Part shown: in pieces, positions 7,363-17,001 of the stretch
Layout of the letters: every line of letters starts with the position of its first letter
Position numbering within the stretch: the first letter of the stretch is position 1
The notes under the pieces: model-generated
The model's database searches: none
What the model was told of the DNA's origin: nothing
What the model saw: only the letters and a program-made list of their open reading frames with translations
Position numbers and translations under genes: made by a program
Source: Actinacidiphila paucisporea
GTDB taxonomy: Bacteria; Actinomycetota; Actinomycetes; Streptomycetales; Streptomycetaceae
DNA: 51,682 bases
Assembly (NCBI RefSeq): GCF_900142575.1
Contig: NZ_FRBI01000039.1
Coordinates: 1-51,682 of the forward strand
Direction of reading: 5' to 3'

Positions 7363-8624
7363 CCGCCACCGAGACCCGTACACCCGTGCCGCCCGCCTCC
7401 GGCCGCGCCCGGCTGCGCGGCACCACGGCGGGCCGCAGGACGGCCGGCCTGGTCTTCCTGCTGGTCCCCGCGCTGCTGGCCTGGCTCGCCGTCGCCGTCT
7501 ACGACAAGGACTTCAGCGACGACGCGACGGTGACCGTGGTGACCGGCAGCGTCGGCAACGAGATGCACCCGGGCGCCGACGTCAAGGTCCGCGGGGTCGT
7601 CGTCGGCCGGGTCAGCGCCATCCACGCCGACGGGCAGGGCGCCCGGCTCACGCTGGCCCTCGACCCGGGCCGGCTGCGCCGCATCCCCGCCGATGTCACC
7701 GCCCAGATGCTGCCCACCACCCTCTTCGGCGCCCGCTTCGTGGCCCTGGTGCCGCCCGCCGGCGCCGGGACCGCCGGCCCGTCCCTCACCGCCGGCGCCA
7801 CCATCGCGCAGGACCGGTCGGGCGACGCGGTGGAGCTGCAGCAGGTGCTCGACAACGTGATGCCGCTGCTGACCGCGGTCCAGCCGCAGAAACTCGCCGC
7901 CACCCTCAACGCGGTCGCCACCGCGCTGGACGGCCGCGGCACCCAGCTCGGCACCACCCTGGTGCAGCTGGACGGCTACCTCCGCAAGCTCAACCCCGAA
8001 CTGCCGGCGCTCAACGACGACATCAGGCAACTCGTCACCGTCAGCCGCGTCTACGACGCCGCCGCCCCCGACATCGTGCAGGCCCTCACCGAGTTCACGA
8101 GGACCAGCGGCACCATCGCCGAGGAGCAGGCCGGCCTCAGCACCCTCTACGGCACCGCGACCGGCACCGCCCAGGACGTCACCACCTACCTGCGGCAGAA
8201 CAGCCCCAACATCATCCGGCTGGCCGCCGACAGCCGCGGCACCCTCGGCCTGCTCGCGAAGTACGCCCCCTCCTTCCCGTGCACCCTGCGCACCCTGGCC
8301 GACTTCGTCCCCGCCATGGACAAGGCGCTCGGCAAGGGCACCCGCCGGCCGGGCCTGCACATCGACCTGACCAGCGTCCCCTCCCGCGGCGGCTACACCC
8401 CCGGCCAGGACACTCCGGCGTACGGCAAGAGCGGCGGCCCGCAGTGCTACCCCGTTCCCTACACCGGCAAGGGCACCACCCCGCCGGCCAACTCCCCGCA
8501 GGAGAACGAGCTGATCGACGAACTCCTCGCACCTGGCGCGCGCACCGCCCCCGGTGACCTGCCGGACTGGAGTAGCCTGCTGACCGGGCCGGTCTTCCGC
8601 GGGGCGGAGGTGACCGTCAAGTGA
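7359..8624 (+). CDS. MCE-family protein, first subunit (MceA position)
   Basis: A 421-residue envelope protein with one N-terminal membrane anchor (about 29-48) and an MCE/MlaD domain (about 56-135) carrying the hallmark GADVKVRGVVVGRVSAI. A long helical region (about 160-300) with heptad-like hydrophobic spacing follows, as in the tube-forming part of actinobacterial Mce proteins, then a Pro/Gly-rich tail. Six such subunits would form a hetero-hexameric lipid tunnel. Overlaps of 4 nt with both neighbours support co-translation. The A-F letters follow gene order, not proven orthology. Confidence 0.92.
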   Translation: MTATETRTPVPPASGRARLRGTTAGRRTAGLVFLLVPALLAWLAVAVYDKDFSDDATVTVVTGSVGNEMHPGADVKVRGVVVGRVSAIHADGQGARLTLALDPGRLRRIPADVTAQMLPTTLFGARFVALVPPAGAGTAGPSLTAGATIAQDRSGDAVELQQVLDNVMPLLTAVQPQKLAATLNAVATALDGRGTQLGTTLVQLDGYLRKLNPELPALNDDIRQLVTVSRVYDAAAPDIVQALTEFTRTSGTIAEEQAGLSTLYGTATGTAQDVTTYLRQNSPNIIRLAADSRGTLGLLAKYAPSFPCTLRTLADFVPAMDKALGKGTRRPGLHIDLTSVPSRGGYTPGQDTPAYGKSGGPQCYPVPYTGKGTTPPANSPQENELIDELLAPGARTAPGDLPDWSSLLTGPVFRGAEVTVK

Positions 8625-9652
8625 AGCGCCGCAGCCTTGCCGGACCGGTCATCAAGTCGCTGATCTTCATCCTGGTCACGGCCCTGGCCACCACCGTGCT
8701 CGCGATCAGCATCGCCGGGTCGGGCGTCGGCGACACCCGCGGCTACAACGCGCTGTTCACCGACACCACGGGACTGATGTCCGGCGACAGCGTACGGATC
8801 GCGGGGGTCAAGGTCGGCCAGGTCGACTCGATCACCGTCTACCGGCACAACCTGGCGAAGGTGCACTTCTCGGTCCAGCGCGAACGCAGCCTGCCGAGGT
8901 CCGCCGACGTCACCATCAAATACCTGAACCTGGTCGGCCAGCGCTACATGGACCTCGAACAGGGCACCGGACCGGTCGGCCAGGTCCTGGAGCCCGGCCA
9001 GACCATCCCCCTCGACCACACCACCCCCGCCCTGGACCTGACACGGCTCTTCGCCGGCTTCCAGCCGCTCTTCGAGGGCCTGTCGCCGAAGGACGTCAAC
9101 CAGCTCGCCGGCGAGATCGTCCAGGTCCTCCAGGGCGAGGGCGGCACCGTCGACAGCCTGATCGGCAGCATCGGCTCGCTGACCACCACCCTGGCCGCCA
9201 AGGACCAGGTCATCGGGCAGGTCATCGACAACCTCAACACCGTGCTGACCACCGTCAACACCCGCGAGGCCAACTTCAACGACCTGGTCGCCACCCTCCA
9301 GCAGCTCGTCACCGGCTTCTCCGGCGACCGCGAGCCGATCGGCGAGTCGATCACCGCGATCTCCCAGCTGACCACCAGCACCGCCGGCCTGCTCACCCAG
9401 GGCCGCCGGCCGCTGAAGGACTCCATCGCCCAGCTCGGCAGGCTCTCCGCCAACCTCGGCGACGCCACACCGCAGTTGCAGGACTTCCTGGTCAACACCC
9501 CGCAGAAATTCCGGGCCGTCGGACGTGCCGCGTCGTACGGCTCCTGGCTCAACCTCTACCTCTGCCAGGCCACGGTCGCCGGCGTGACCACCTCGGACAG
9601 CAGCGAGCCGCCCACCGGCATCACGATCGACGAAGCGAGGTGCCGGTCATGA
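8621..9652 (+). CDS. MCE-family protein, second subunit (MceB position)
   Basis: A 343-residue protein starting at GTG within the upstream stop (GTGA). Residues 10-30 form the membrane anchor, about 41-115 the MCE domain with GDSVRIAGVKVGQVDSI, and about 140-290 a helical stretch rich in Gln, Asn and Thr (QVIGQVIDNLNTVL and similar). It ends with a Cys-containing segment (YLCQA). It is expected to be one ring subunit of the Mce lipid transporter at the outer face of the membrane. Confidence 0.92.
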   Translation: MKRRSLAGPVIKSLIFILVTALATTVLAISIAGSGVGDTRGYNALFTDTTGLMSGDSVRIAGVKVGQVDSITVYRHNLAKVHFSVQRERSLPRSADVTIKYLNLVGQRYMDLEQGTGPVGQVLEPGQTIPLDHTTPALDLTRLFAGFQPLFEGLSPKDVNQLAGEIVQVLQGEGGTVDSLIGSIGSLTTTLAAKDQVIGQVIDNLNTVLTTVNTREANFNDLVATLQQLVTGFSGDREPIGESITAISQLTTSTAGLLTQGRRPLKDSIAQLGRLSANLGDATPQLQDFLVNTPQKFRAVGRAASYGSWLNLYLCQATVAGVTTSDSSEPPTGITIDEARCRS

Positions 9653-10737
9653 AGTGGCCACGTCCGCGGCTGCGTTCGCCCTTCCGCCACCGCGCCCCCG
9701 CCGACCGCGGCAGACCCCTCTTCCGCCCGCTGCGGGAACGCGACCCCGTCGCCGTCGGCGCGGTCGGCCTGCTGGTGCTCGCCCTGGCCGGGCTCCTCGC
9801 CTACAACGCCGACGCGCTGCCGGTGATCGGCGGCGGCACGAGCTACTCGGCGAACTTCACCGAAGCGGCCGGCCTGCGCCCCGGCAACGAGGTGCGGGTC
9901 GCCGGCGTCAAGGTCGGCAAGGTCACCGGGGTCTCGCTGGACGGCGCCCAGGTCGAGGTCACCTTCAAGGTCAGGCACACCTGGATCGGCGACGCCAGCA
10001 CCGCCGCCATCGGCATCAAGACGCTGCTCGGCGAGAAATACCTGGCCGTCGACCCGCTCGGCAGCGGCGAGCAGGACCCCGGCACCCGCATCCCGAAAAG
10101 CCGCACCACCTCGCCGTACGACGTCACCCAGGCCTTCGACGGGCTCGGCCGGACGCTCGGCGCCCTCAACACCCGGCAGCTCGCCGCGAGCTTCCAGACG
10201 ATCTCCGACACCTTCAAGGACACCCCGTCGTCGGTACGCAGCGCCGCCACCGGGCTGTCGTCGCTGTCGCAGACCGTCTCCAGCCGCGACGCGCAGCTCG
10301 CCCGGCTGCTGACCGGCAGCAAGCAGCTCACGCAAACCCTCGCCGACCAGAACAGCCGCTTCCAGACCCTGATCTCCGACGGCGACCTGCTGCTCGGCGA
10401 GATCCAGAAACGGCGGGACGCCATCCACACCCTGCTCACCGGCACCCAGGACCTCGGCATCCAGCTCAGCGGCCTGGTCGCCGACAACACCCGGCAGCTG
10501 GCCCCGACCCTGGACGCCCTGGACCGGGTCACCGGCGTCCTGGTCGCCAACCAGTCCAGCCTCGACCAGGCACTGGCCCTGGCCGGCCCCTACTACCGGC
10601 TCGTCGGCAACACCCTGGGCAACGGACGCTGGTTCGACAGCTACCTGTGCGGCCTGGTGCCCAGGAACTACCTGCCGGCCGGCACCCCGCCCATCCAGGG
10701 GTGCGAGCCGCCCAAGGCGACCGGGAGCGCGTCATGA
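9649..10737 (+). CDS. MCE-family protein, third subunit (MceC position)
   Basis: A 362-residue MCE protein with a basic N-terminus, a membrane anchor at about 34-51, and an MCE domain at about 64-137 (GNEVRVAGVKVGKVTGV). The helical region is followed by SYLCGLVP near the end, recalling the Cys motif of the preceding subunit. The ATG at 9649 was chosen for its ATGA overlap with the upstream gene; the in-frame GTG at 9640 is less likely. Confidence 0.92.
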   Translation: MKWPRPRLRSPFRHRAPADRGRPLFRPLRERDPVAVGAVGLLVLALAGLLAYNADALPVIGGGTSYSANFTEAAGLRPGNEVRVAGVKVGKVTGVSLDGAQVEVTFKVRHTWIGDASTAAIGIKTLLGEKYLAVDPLGSGEQDPGTRIPKSRTTSPYDVTQAFDGLGRTLGALNTRQLAASFQTISDTFKDTPSSVRSAATGLSSLSQTVSSRDAQLARLLTGSKQLTQTLADQNSRFQTLISDGDLLLGEIQKRRDAIHTLLTGTQDLGIQLSGLVADNTRQLAPTLDALDRVTGVLVANQSSLDQALALAGPYYRLVGNTLGNGRWFDSYLCGLVPRNYLPAGTPPIQGCEPPKATGSAS

Positions 10738-11903
10738 CCCTCATCCGCCCGCGCCCGCGCCCCCGGCTGCCGCGGCCCGCGCGTCCCGCCCTCCGGCTGC
10801 CCGGGCGGCTGCTGGTGGCCGGCCTGGTCGTCGGCGTGCTCGTCGCGTCCGCCGTCACCGCCGGCTTCATGGCCTTCGGCGGCCCCGGCGGCCACCGCGT
10901 CACCGCCTACTTCGACCGTACCGTCGGCGTCTACAAGGGCTCCGACCTGCGCATCCTCGGCGTGAAGGTCGGCACCGTCGAGGCGGTCAAGCCCGTGGGC
11001 AAGCAGGTCGAGGTCACCCTGCACCTCGACCACGGCGTCAAGGTGCCCGCCGACGCGGGAGCCGTGGTCGTCGCCCCCAGCGTCGTCGCCGACCGCTACG
11101 TCCAGTTCACCCCCGCCTACACGGGCGGCCCGCAGATGCAGGACCACGCCGTCATCCCGGCCGGCCGCACCGCCACCCCCGTCGAGATCGACCAGCTCTA
11201 CGAGAGCATCACCCAGCTCAGCGACGCCCTCGGCCCGGACGGCGCCAACACCACCGGCGCGCTGTCCGGACTGCTCGACACCGGCGCGCAGAACCTCGAC
11301 GGCAACGGCAAGGCCATCGGCGACAGCATCGACCAGCTCGGCCAGGCCTCCAAGACCCTCGACAGCCACAGCGGCGACCTGTTCGCGACCCTGTCCGCCC
11401 TCCAGTCCTTCACCACGATGCTCAAGAACAACGACGGCAAGGTGAAAGCCGCCGCCGACCAACTCTCCACCGTCACCGGCTTCCTGGCCGCCGACAAGGA
11501 GGACCTCGGCGGCGCGCTCCAGCAACTGTCCACGGCCCTGGGCCAGGTGAAGACCTTCATCCAGGACAACCGCGGCCGGCTCACCGCCGGCATCAACAAG
11601 CTCGCCCCGATCACCGCGACCCTGGTGGACCAGCGGGCCTCGCTCGCCGAACTCCTCGACACCGCACCGCTGGCCGCCGACAACCTGCTGAACGCCTACG
11701 ACCCGCAGCACCAGACCATCGACGGCCGCACCGACATCAACGAGCTGAGCATGGGCGGCGGCGTCAACCCGCCGCGGCGGACGCCCGCTTCCGCCCCGGG
11801 GTCCAAAGGCGCGTCCACCACCACCGCCTCCCCGGCCGCGCGACAACTCCCGCTGCCCTTCCCCGCGGCCGGGGATGTCACCACCCAGGGGGCCGCGCGA
11901 TGA
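10734..11903 (+). CDS. MCE-family protein, fourth subunit (MceD position)
   Basis: A 389-residue MCE protein. The N-terminus is Arg/Pro-rich, the anchor is at about 26-47, and the MCE domain at about 54-127 contains GSDLRILGVKVGTVEAV. The helical region is long and Gln-rich, and the C-terminus is low-complexity Ser/Thr/Pro. It overlaps both neighbours by 4 nt and is part of the same predicted hetero-hexamer. Confidence 0.92.
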   Translation: MTLIRPRPRPRLPRPARPALRLPGRLLVAGLVVGVLVASAVTAGFMAFGGPGGHRVTAYFDRTVGVYKGSDLRILGVKVGTVEAVKPVGKQVEVTLHLDHGVKVPADAGAVVVAPSVVADRYVQFTPAYTGGPQMQDHAVIPAGRTATPVEIDQLYESITQLSDALGPDGANTTGALSGLLDTGAQNLDGNGKAIGDSIDQLGQASKTLDSHSGDLFATLSALQSFTTMLKNNDGKVKAAADQLSTVTGFLAADKEDLGGALQQLSTALGQVKTFIQDNRGRLTAGINKLAPITATLVDQRASLAELLDTAPLAADNLLNAYDPQHQTIDGRTDINELSMGGGVNPPRRTPASAPGSKGASTTTASPAARQLPLPFPAAGDVTTQGAAR

Positions 11904-13066
11904 ACCGACGGCGTACGAAAGCGGCCGCGGCCGGCGCGCTGCTCGGCCTCACCCTGGCCGGCTGCTCCCTCGGCGGGGTGCAGAGCATCCCGCTGCCCGG
12001 CGGCGCCGACCTCGGCGGCCACCCCTACACGGTCAGGGCGCAGTTCGCCGACGTCCTCGACCTCGTCCCGCAGGCGGCGGTCCGGGTCAACGACGTCGCC
12101 GTCGGCCGGGTCAGCTCGATCCGCCTCGCCGACGACGGCTGGTCCGCCCTGGTCACCATGAAGGTCAACGGCAAGGTCCGGCTGCCCGCGAACGCCTACG
12201 CGCACCTGGAGCAGTCCAGCCTGCTCGGCGAGAAGTACGTCCAGCTGTCCGCGCCGCCGGCCGGCGAACCCGCCCGTGGCCGGCTCGCCGGCGGCTCCCT
12301 CATCCCCACCTCGCACACCAACCGCAACCCCGAGGTCGAAGAGGTCTTCGGCGCGCTGTCGCTGCTGCTCAACGGCGGCGGCATCCAGCAGCTCAAGACC
12401 GTCAGCGTCGAGCTGAACAAGGCGCTGACCGGCAACGAACCGCAGGTCCGCGACATGCTCACGCAGGTCGACACCCTGGTCGGCGACCTGGACAGCCACA
12501 AGCAGGACATCACCGACGCGCTCGACGGCGTCAACGAGCTGTCCGCCACCCTGGCCGCCCGCGACCAGAAGATCGGCACCGTGCTGACCGGCCTCAGCCC
12601 CGGCCTGAAAGTGCTCGACCAGCAGCGCGGCTCGCTGGTCACCATGCTGCGGGCGCTCGACACCCTCTCCGGCGTCGCGGTGGACACCGTCAACCGGAGC
12701 AAGGACGACATGGTCGCCGACCTCCAGGCCCTCGCGCCCACCCTGCAACGCCTCGCCGACTCGGGCAAGGACCTGCCCGACTCCCTCCAGGTGCTGCTCA
12801 CCTACCCGTTCACCGACGAGGTGCTGAGCGGTGTGAAGGGCGACTACCTCAACGTCTACCTCGACCTGACCGCGGTCCCCGGCACCCAGCTCGTCCCGAT
12901 CCTGGAGTCGAAGGACAACAGCTACGACAGCACGGCCCAACCGCAGGACGGGACGCCGCGGTCGAAGAAGCCGAAGCAGCAGAAACAGCCGAGGAACCAG
13001 GGCGGCCTCCCCATGACGCTGCCGCTGCCGCTGCCCTCGGTCACCACCACGTCGGGGGGCCGCTGA
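11900..13066 (+). CDS. MCE-family lipoprotein (MceE position)
   Basis: A 388-residue MCE protein with a lipoprotein signal: the lipobox LAGC places the lipidated cysteine at residue 22. The MCE domain (about 42-120) has AAVRVNDVAVGRVSSI, and a helical region and a Lys/Gln/Pro-rich tail follow. The fifth mce gene of mycobacterial operons is also a lipoprotein (for example LprK), so both position and feature agree. The stop shares one base with the next ATG (TGATG). Confidence 0.93.
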   Translation: MNRRRTKAAAAGALLGLTLAGCSLGGVQSIPLPGGADLGGHPYTVRAQFADVLDLVPQAAVRVNDVAVGRVSSIRLADDGWSALVTMKVNGKVRLPANAYAHLEQSSLLGEKYVQLSAPPAGEPARGRLAGGSLIPTSHTNRNPEVEEVFGALSLLLNGGGIQQLKTVSVELNKALTGNEPQVRDMLTQVDTLVGDLDSHKQDITDALDGVNELSATLAARDQKIGTVLTGLSPGLKVLDQQRGSLVTMLRALDTLSGVAVDTVNRSKDDMVADLQALAPTLQRLADSGKDLPDSLQVLLTYPFTDEVLSGVKGDYLNVYLDLTAVPGTQLVPILESKDNSYDSTAQPQDGTPRSKKPKQQKQPRNQGGLPMTLPLPLPSVTTTSGGR

Positions 13067-14352
13067 TGCTGACCAGGACCACGGTCGTGAAGAACATCGC
13101 CTTCCTGGTCGTCGCCGTGCTGGTACTCGGCTATCTCGGGGTGCGTTACGCCGACCTCGGCCGCTACGTGGGGCTGCGCGGCTACTACACCGTCAAGGTC
13201 GAACTACCCGAAGCAGGAGGCCTGTTCGAGCACTCCGACGTCACCTACCGGGGCGTCTCGGTCGGCCGGGTCGGCCCGATCAGGCTCACCACCGACGGCG
13301 TCGAGGCGGACCTGCGCATCAACGACTCGGCGCCGCGCATCCCCGCCCACCTCCAGGCGGTGGTGGCGAGCCTGTCGGCGGTCGGCGAGCAGTACATCGA
13401 CCTGCGGCCCAGCACCGTCAACGGCCCCTTCCTGCACGACGGTTCACGCGTCGACGAGGCCGACACGAAGATCCCGGCCCCCGTCACCAACCTGCTCACC
13501 AGCGTCAACGACCTGGCCGGCTCCGTACCGCTGAACTCGCTGCGCACCGTCGTGGACGAATTCGGCCGCGTCTTCGACGGGCAGGCCGGCAACCTCCAGT
13601 CGCTGCTGGACTCCAGCGGCCACTTCATCTCCGCCGCCGACACCAACCTGCCGACCGACACCCGGCTGATGGCCGACGCGCAGACCGTGCTGCGCACCCA
13701 GGCCGACGAGGGGGCCGCCATCACGTCCTTCGCGCACAGCGCCAACCAGCTCGCCGCCCAGCTCAACGCCTCCGACACCGACCTGCGCCGGCTGATCGCC
13801 GCCGCACCTGACGCCGCCACCCAGGTCAGCGCGCTGCTCAGGGACGTCGGACCGCAGCTGAGCGTGGTGCTGGCCAACCTGCTCACCACCTCCGACATCG
13901 CGGCGACCCGGCAGCGCGGCATCGAGGAGTACCTGGTGACGGTGCCGGCGGTGGTCTCGGCCGGCTCCACCGCGATCGGCCCCAAGGGCCTGCGCTTCGG
14001 CATGGCGGTCACCTTCTTCTCCCCGCTGCCCTGCACCTCCGGATACGGCGGCACCGCCTACCGCAACGGCCTCGACACGAGCGCCCCGGCGACCGCGTTC
14101 AACACCGCGGCCCGCTGCACCGCCCCCGTCGCCGGCGGCACCGACGTCCGCGGCTCCGCGCACGCGCCCGACGGGGGAGGGGTGCCGGCGCCCGCCGAGC
14201 CCGGCTCGGTGCTGCCGACCGGAAACGGCCAGGGCTCGGCGCGTCCGTACACCGCCCCGGCCGGCCCCGCCCTGCCCGGCGCGCTCGGCCTGCCCGCGCT
14301 GCCGTCCGGCAGTCCCGCGACCATGGCCGATCTGCTGGGGGTGACGCCGTGA
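13066..14352 (+). CDS. MCE-family protein, sixth subunit (MceF position)
   Basis: A 428-residue MCE protein with an N-terminal anchor (about 8-27) and an MCE domain (about 38-118) with HSDVTYRGVSVGRVGPI. The following helical region and the long Pro/Gly/Ala-rich C-terminus are typical of MceF. It overlaps the lipoprotein gene by 1 nt and the first Mce-associated gene by 4 nt (GTGA). Confidence 0.92.
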   Translation: MLTRTTVVKNIAFLVVAVLVLGYLGVRYADLGRYVGLRGYYTVKVELPEAGGLFEHSDVTYRGVSVGRVGPIRLTTDGVEADLRINDSAPRIPAHLQAVVASLSAVGEQYIDLRPSTVNGPFLHDGSRVDEADTKIPAPVTNLLTSVNDLAGSVPLNSLRTVVDEFGRVFDGQAGNLQSLLDSSGHFISAADTNLPTDTRLMADAQTVLRTQADEGAAITSFAHSANQLAAQLNASDTDLRRLIAAAPDAATQVSALLRDVGPQLSVVLANLLTTSDIAATRQRGIEEYLVTVPAVVSAGSTAIGPKGLRFGMAVTFFSPLPCTSGYGGTAYRNGLDTSAPATAFNTAARCTAPVAGGTDVRGSAHAPDGGGVPAPAEPGSVLPTGNGQGSARPYTAPAGPALPGALGLPALPSGSPATMADLLGVTP

Positions 14353-14930
14353 GGAAGCGGATCGAGACGGCGGGGACGTCCCTGCTGCGGGCCTTGCGGG
14401 CGCTGCGAGCACCGCGGGCGTTGCGGGTACGGCGGCGGGCCGCGGGGTGGGTGGCGGCCTGGACGGTCGCGGCGGCCGTCTGCGCGCTCGGCGCCTGGTC
14501 GTACGCCGGCACCCGCGGTGACGATGCGCTGAGCTACGGCAAGGCGCGGGACGCCGCGCTCGCCGACGGGCAGCGCGACATCGCCCGGCTCAACACCGTC
14601 GACGCCGCCCACGCCGACAGCGACCTCGGCCGGTGGCTCACGGTGACCGCGGGCCCGCTGCACGACCGGATGGCCGCCACGCACACCGCGGACGCCGCCA
14701 CTCTCAAGCGGTCGGGCACCTCCACCCGCGGCACCGTCACCGACGCGGCGGTCACCGAACTGGACACCAGGGCAGGGACGGCCAAGCTCATCGCCACCGT
14801 CCAGGTCCAGGTCACCCCGGCCACGGGCACGGCCACCACCGACCGCAAACGCTTCGAGGCGGGCCTGTCCCGCACCGCCGACGGCTGGAAGCTCACGGCG
14901 CTCACCGCCGTCCCCGTCGGGTCGAGTTGA
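14349..14930 (+). CDS. Mce-associated membrane protein, type A, copy 1
   Basis: A 193-residue protein with one membrane segment (about 37-57) and an extracytoplasmic alpha+beta domain of the SnoaL/NTF2-like kind seen in Mce-associated (Mas) proteins. The segment TDAAVTELDTRAG followed by a GWKLTAL ending is shared with the gene at 15565, so the two form one subtype. Mas proteins such as mycobacterial OmamA are thought to stabilise Mce transporters. Starts at GTG overlapping mceF. Confidence 0.85.
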   Translation: MRKRIETAGTSLLRALRALRAPRALRVRRRAAGWVAAWTVAAAVCALGAWSYAGTRGDDALSYGKARDAALADGQRDIARLNTVDAAHADSDLGRWLTVTAGPLHDRMAATHTADAATLKRSGTSTRGTVTDAAVTELDTRAGTAKLIATVQVQVTPATGTATTDRKRFEAGLSRTADGWKLTALTAVPVGSS

Positions 14931-14950
14931 GAGCGGAGGAGGGAACCCGG

Positions 14951-15553
14951 ATGACAGCGACCGAGCACCACACGGCGGGGGCCGACGCCGAAGAAGGTGA
15001 ACGCGCCCCTGTGCGGCGGCGGTTGCCGCGCCCGCGGCTGCCCGGCTTCCTCCGGCGCGACCCGCGCCGGGCCGCCGCCGTCGCGGTGATCGCGGCCCTC
15101 GTACTGGCCGGGGGCGGATTCGGTTACGCGGCGCAGCAGTTGAAGGACCCAGGTGCCGCACGCAACCACGCGCTCACCGACACCGCGGCCACCAGCCGGC
15201 TCACCGGTGACGTCAGCGACGCGCTCAGCCGGATCTTCGCGTACACCCCCGACGACACCGAGTCCACCGCCCAGGCCGCCCACGACCTGCTGGAAGGTGC
15301 CGCGGCCCGGCAGTACCAGCAGCTCTTCACGCAGATCCGGCAGCAGGTCGCCGACCAGCGCCTCACCCTCACCACCCGGGTGGTGCGGGCCGGTGTCGTC
15401 TCGCTCACCGGCGACCGCGCCCGGCTGCTGGTCTTCCTCGACCAGACCGCCCAGCGCGCCGGCGCCACCGCCACCAGCGCGGCAGCCCAACTCTCGGTCT
15501 CCGCCCACCTGGTCGGCGGCCACTGGCGGATCAACGACCTCAAGGCCCGGTAG
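14951..15553 (+). CDS. Mce-associated membrane protein, type B, copy 1
   Basis: A 200-residue protein with a charged cytoplasmic N-terminus, one membrane segment (about 45-62) and an extracytoplasmic domain. It contains ALTDTAATS, GDRARLLVF and a final WRIND, all shared with the gene at 16195, which defines a second subtype. The ATG at 14951 follows GGAGGAGGGA. It lies 20 nt after the type A gene. Confidence 0.85.
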   Translation: MTATEHHTAGADAEEGERAPVRRRLPRPRLPGFLRRDPRRAAAVAVIAALVLAGGGFGYAAQQLKDPGAARNHALTDTAATSRLTGDVSDALSRIFAYTPDDTESTAQAAHDLLEGAAARQYQQLFTQIRQQVADQRLTLTTRVVRAGVVSLTGDRARLLVFLDQTAQRAGATATSAAAQLSVSAHLVGGHWRINDLKAR

Positions 15554-15564
15554 GAGAAGTCCCG

Positions 15565-16167
15565 ATGGCACCCACGCAGTCCGCCCTCCGGCGGCGCCCG
15601 CTCCTCGCCATGGCGCTCACCCTCGCGGTGGCCGCGGCCCTCGCCGCCGTACTGACCGGCTGGTCCTGGTACGGCGCCGCGCACGACGGCGACGCCGCCT
15701 TCGCCCGCCAGCGCGACGCCGTGCTCGCCGCGGGCGAGCAGGCCGTACAGAACCTCAACACCCTGGACCACGGCGACCTGGACCACGGACTGGACATCTG
15801 GGAGGACTCCACCACCGGCGACCTCCACACCCAACTCACTCAGGGCCGTGCCGACTTCGCCAAGCAGGTGCAGCAGGCCCGGACGGTCAGCACCGCGAAG
15901 GTGCTCTCCGGCGCGGTCACCGAGCTGGACACCAGGACCGGCAGGGCGAGCGTGATGGTCGCGCTGCGGATCACCGTCCAGGCGCCCAAGGCCAAGCCCG
16001 CGGTGAAGGAGAGCCGGATGCTCGGCGAGCTGACAAGGACCGCCGGCGGCTGGAAGCTCAGCGCGCTGGGCCAGGCCCCGACGGGCGACAGCGCTCCCGA
16101 CCCCGCCACCACCCCCACCACCCCTGGTCCCGCCACCACGACTCCGCAGCCGACCGCGAGCCACTGA
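15565..16167 (+). CDS. Mce-associated membrane protein, type A, copy 2
   Basis: A 200-residue protein with one membrane segment (about 14-33) and an exported domain. AVTELDTRTG and GWKLSAL match the gene at 14349 closely. The C-terminal 25 residues are Thr/Pro-rich. It is probably the duplicate of the first type A gene and part of the mce transcript. RBS AGGAGA lies 11 nt after the preceding stop region. Confidence 0.85.
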   Translation: MAPTQSALRRRPLLAMALTLAVAAALAAVLTGWSWYGAAHDGDAAFARQRDAVLAAGEQAVQNLNTLDHGDLDHGLDIWEDSTTGDLHTQLTQGRADFAKQVQQARTVSTAKVLSGAVTELDTRTGRASVMVALRITVQAPKAKPAVKESRMLGELTRTAGGWKLSALGQAPTGDSAPDPATTPTTPGPATTTPQPTASH

Positions 16168-16194
16168 CGCCGTACGCGAGAGGACCGACGCGCC

Positions 16195-16872
16195 ATGTCG
16201 ACCACCCGTCATCTGATCAACCGGCAGCGCAGGCTGGCCGCGGTGTCCGCGGCGGCGGAGGAGCGGGCGGGCGAGCGTACGGTACGCGGCGGCCCGGCAC
16301 CGATCCGCACGCGTACCCGCGTGACGGACGCAGCCGAGCCGAAACGCGCCCCCCGCCGCCCGATGCCCGTCGCCGTCACGCTGCTCGCCGTGCTGACGGT
16401 GCTGCTCGGCGGCTTCGCCGCGTTCGCCGCGAGCCGGGCCGGCGCGCTGCACGACACGGTCGCCACCCGCAACACCGCGCTGACCGACACGGCCGCCACC
16501 AGCGAGGTCAAGGGCCAGATCGCCCAAGCGGTGAACGCCGTCTTCTCCTACGACTACGCCGACACCGCCCGCACCGACGCCGCCGCGCGGCGGCTGCTCA
16601 CCGGAAAGGCCGTGCAGCAGTACGCCGGCATGCTGGCGGGGGTACGCGCCCAGGCCTCCGCGCAGAAACTGGTGCTGACCACCACCGTCACCGACACCGG
16701 CGTCGAGGCGATCGACGGCGACCGGGCGCGCGTGCTGGTCTTCGCCGACCAGCGCAACACCAGCACGGCCGAGGCGGGTGCGGGCAGCACCTATGCGGCC
16801 GCCATGTTCGCGGTGGACGCCGTCCGCCAGGGCGGCACGTGGAAGATCACCTCCATCGACACCTTCGGCTGA
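16195..16872 (+). CDS. Mce-associated membrane protein, type B, copy 2
   Basis: A 225-residue protein with a longer basic cytoplasmic N-terminus, one membrane segment (about 60-80) and an exported domain with ALTDTAATS and GDRARVLVF as in the gene at 14951. It is the last member of the A-B-A-B series and probably the last gene of the mce operon. No clear terminator was seen in the 129 nt before glnA2. Confidence 0.85.
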   Translation: MSTTRHLINRQRRLAAVSAAAEERAGERTVRGGPAPIRTRTRVTDAAEPKRAPRRPMPVAVTLLAVLTVLLGGFAAFAASRAGALHDTVATRNTALTDTAATSEVKGQIAQAVNAVFSYDYADTARTDAAARRLLTGKAVQQYAGMLAGVRAQASAQKLVLTTTVTDTGVEAIDGDRARVLVFADQRNTSTAEAGAGSTYAAAMFAVDAVRQGGTWKITSIDTFG

Positions 16873-17001
16873 GGCCTCGCAGCGGGCACTATGGGGGTGA
16901 GCCGCGACTGCAACGCACGTGAAACGGTGTGATGCAATGCTCATGATCCCCGCCCGGGACCAGGCGGGGGAGCGGTGCCTGACCGGCGAGGATGGATGGA
17001 T

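Noticed and set aside
16873..17001. GlnR box upstream of glnA2
   Set aside because: GTGAAAC and nearby sequence do not give the gTnAc-n6-GaAAc pattern.
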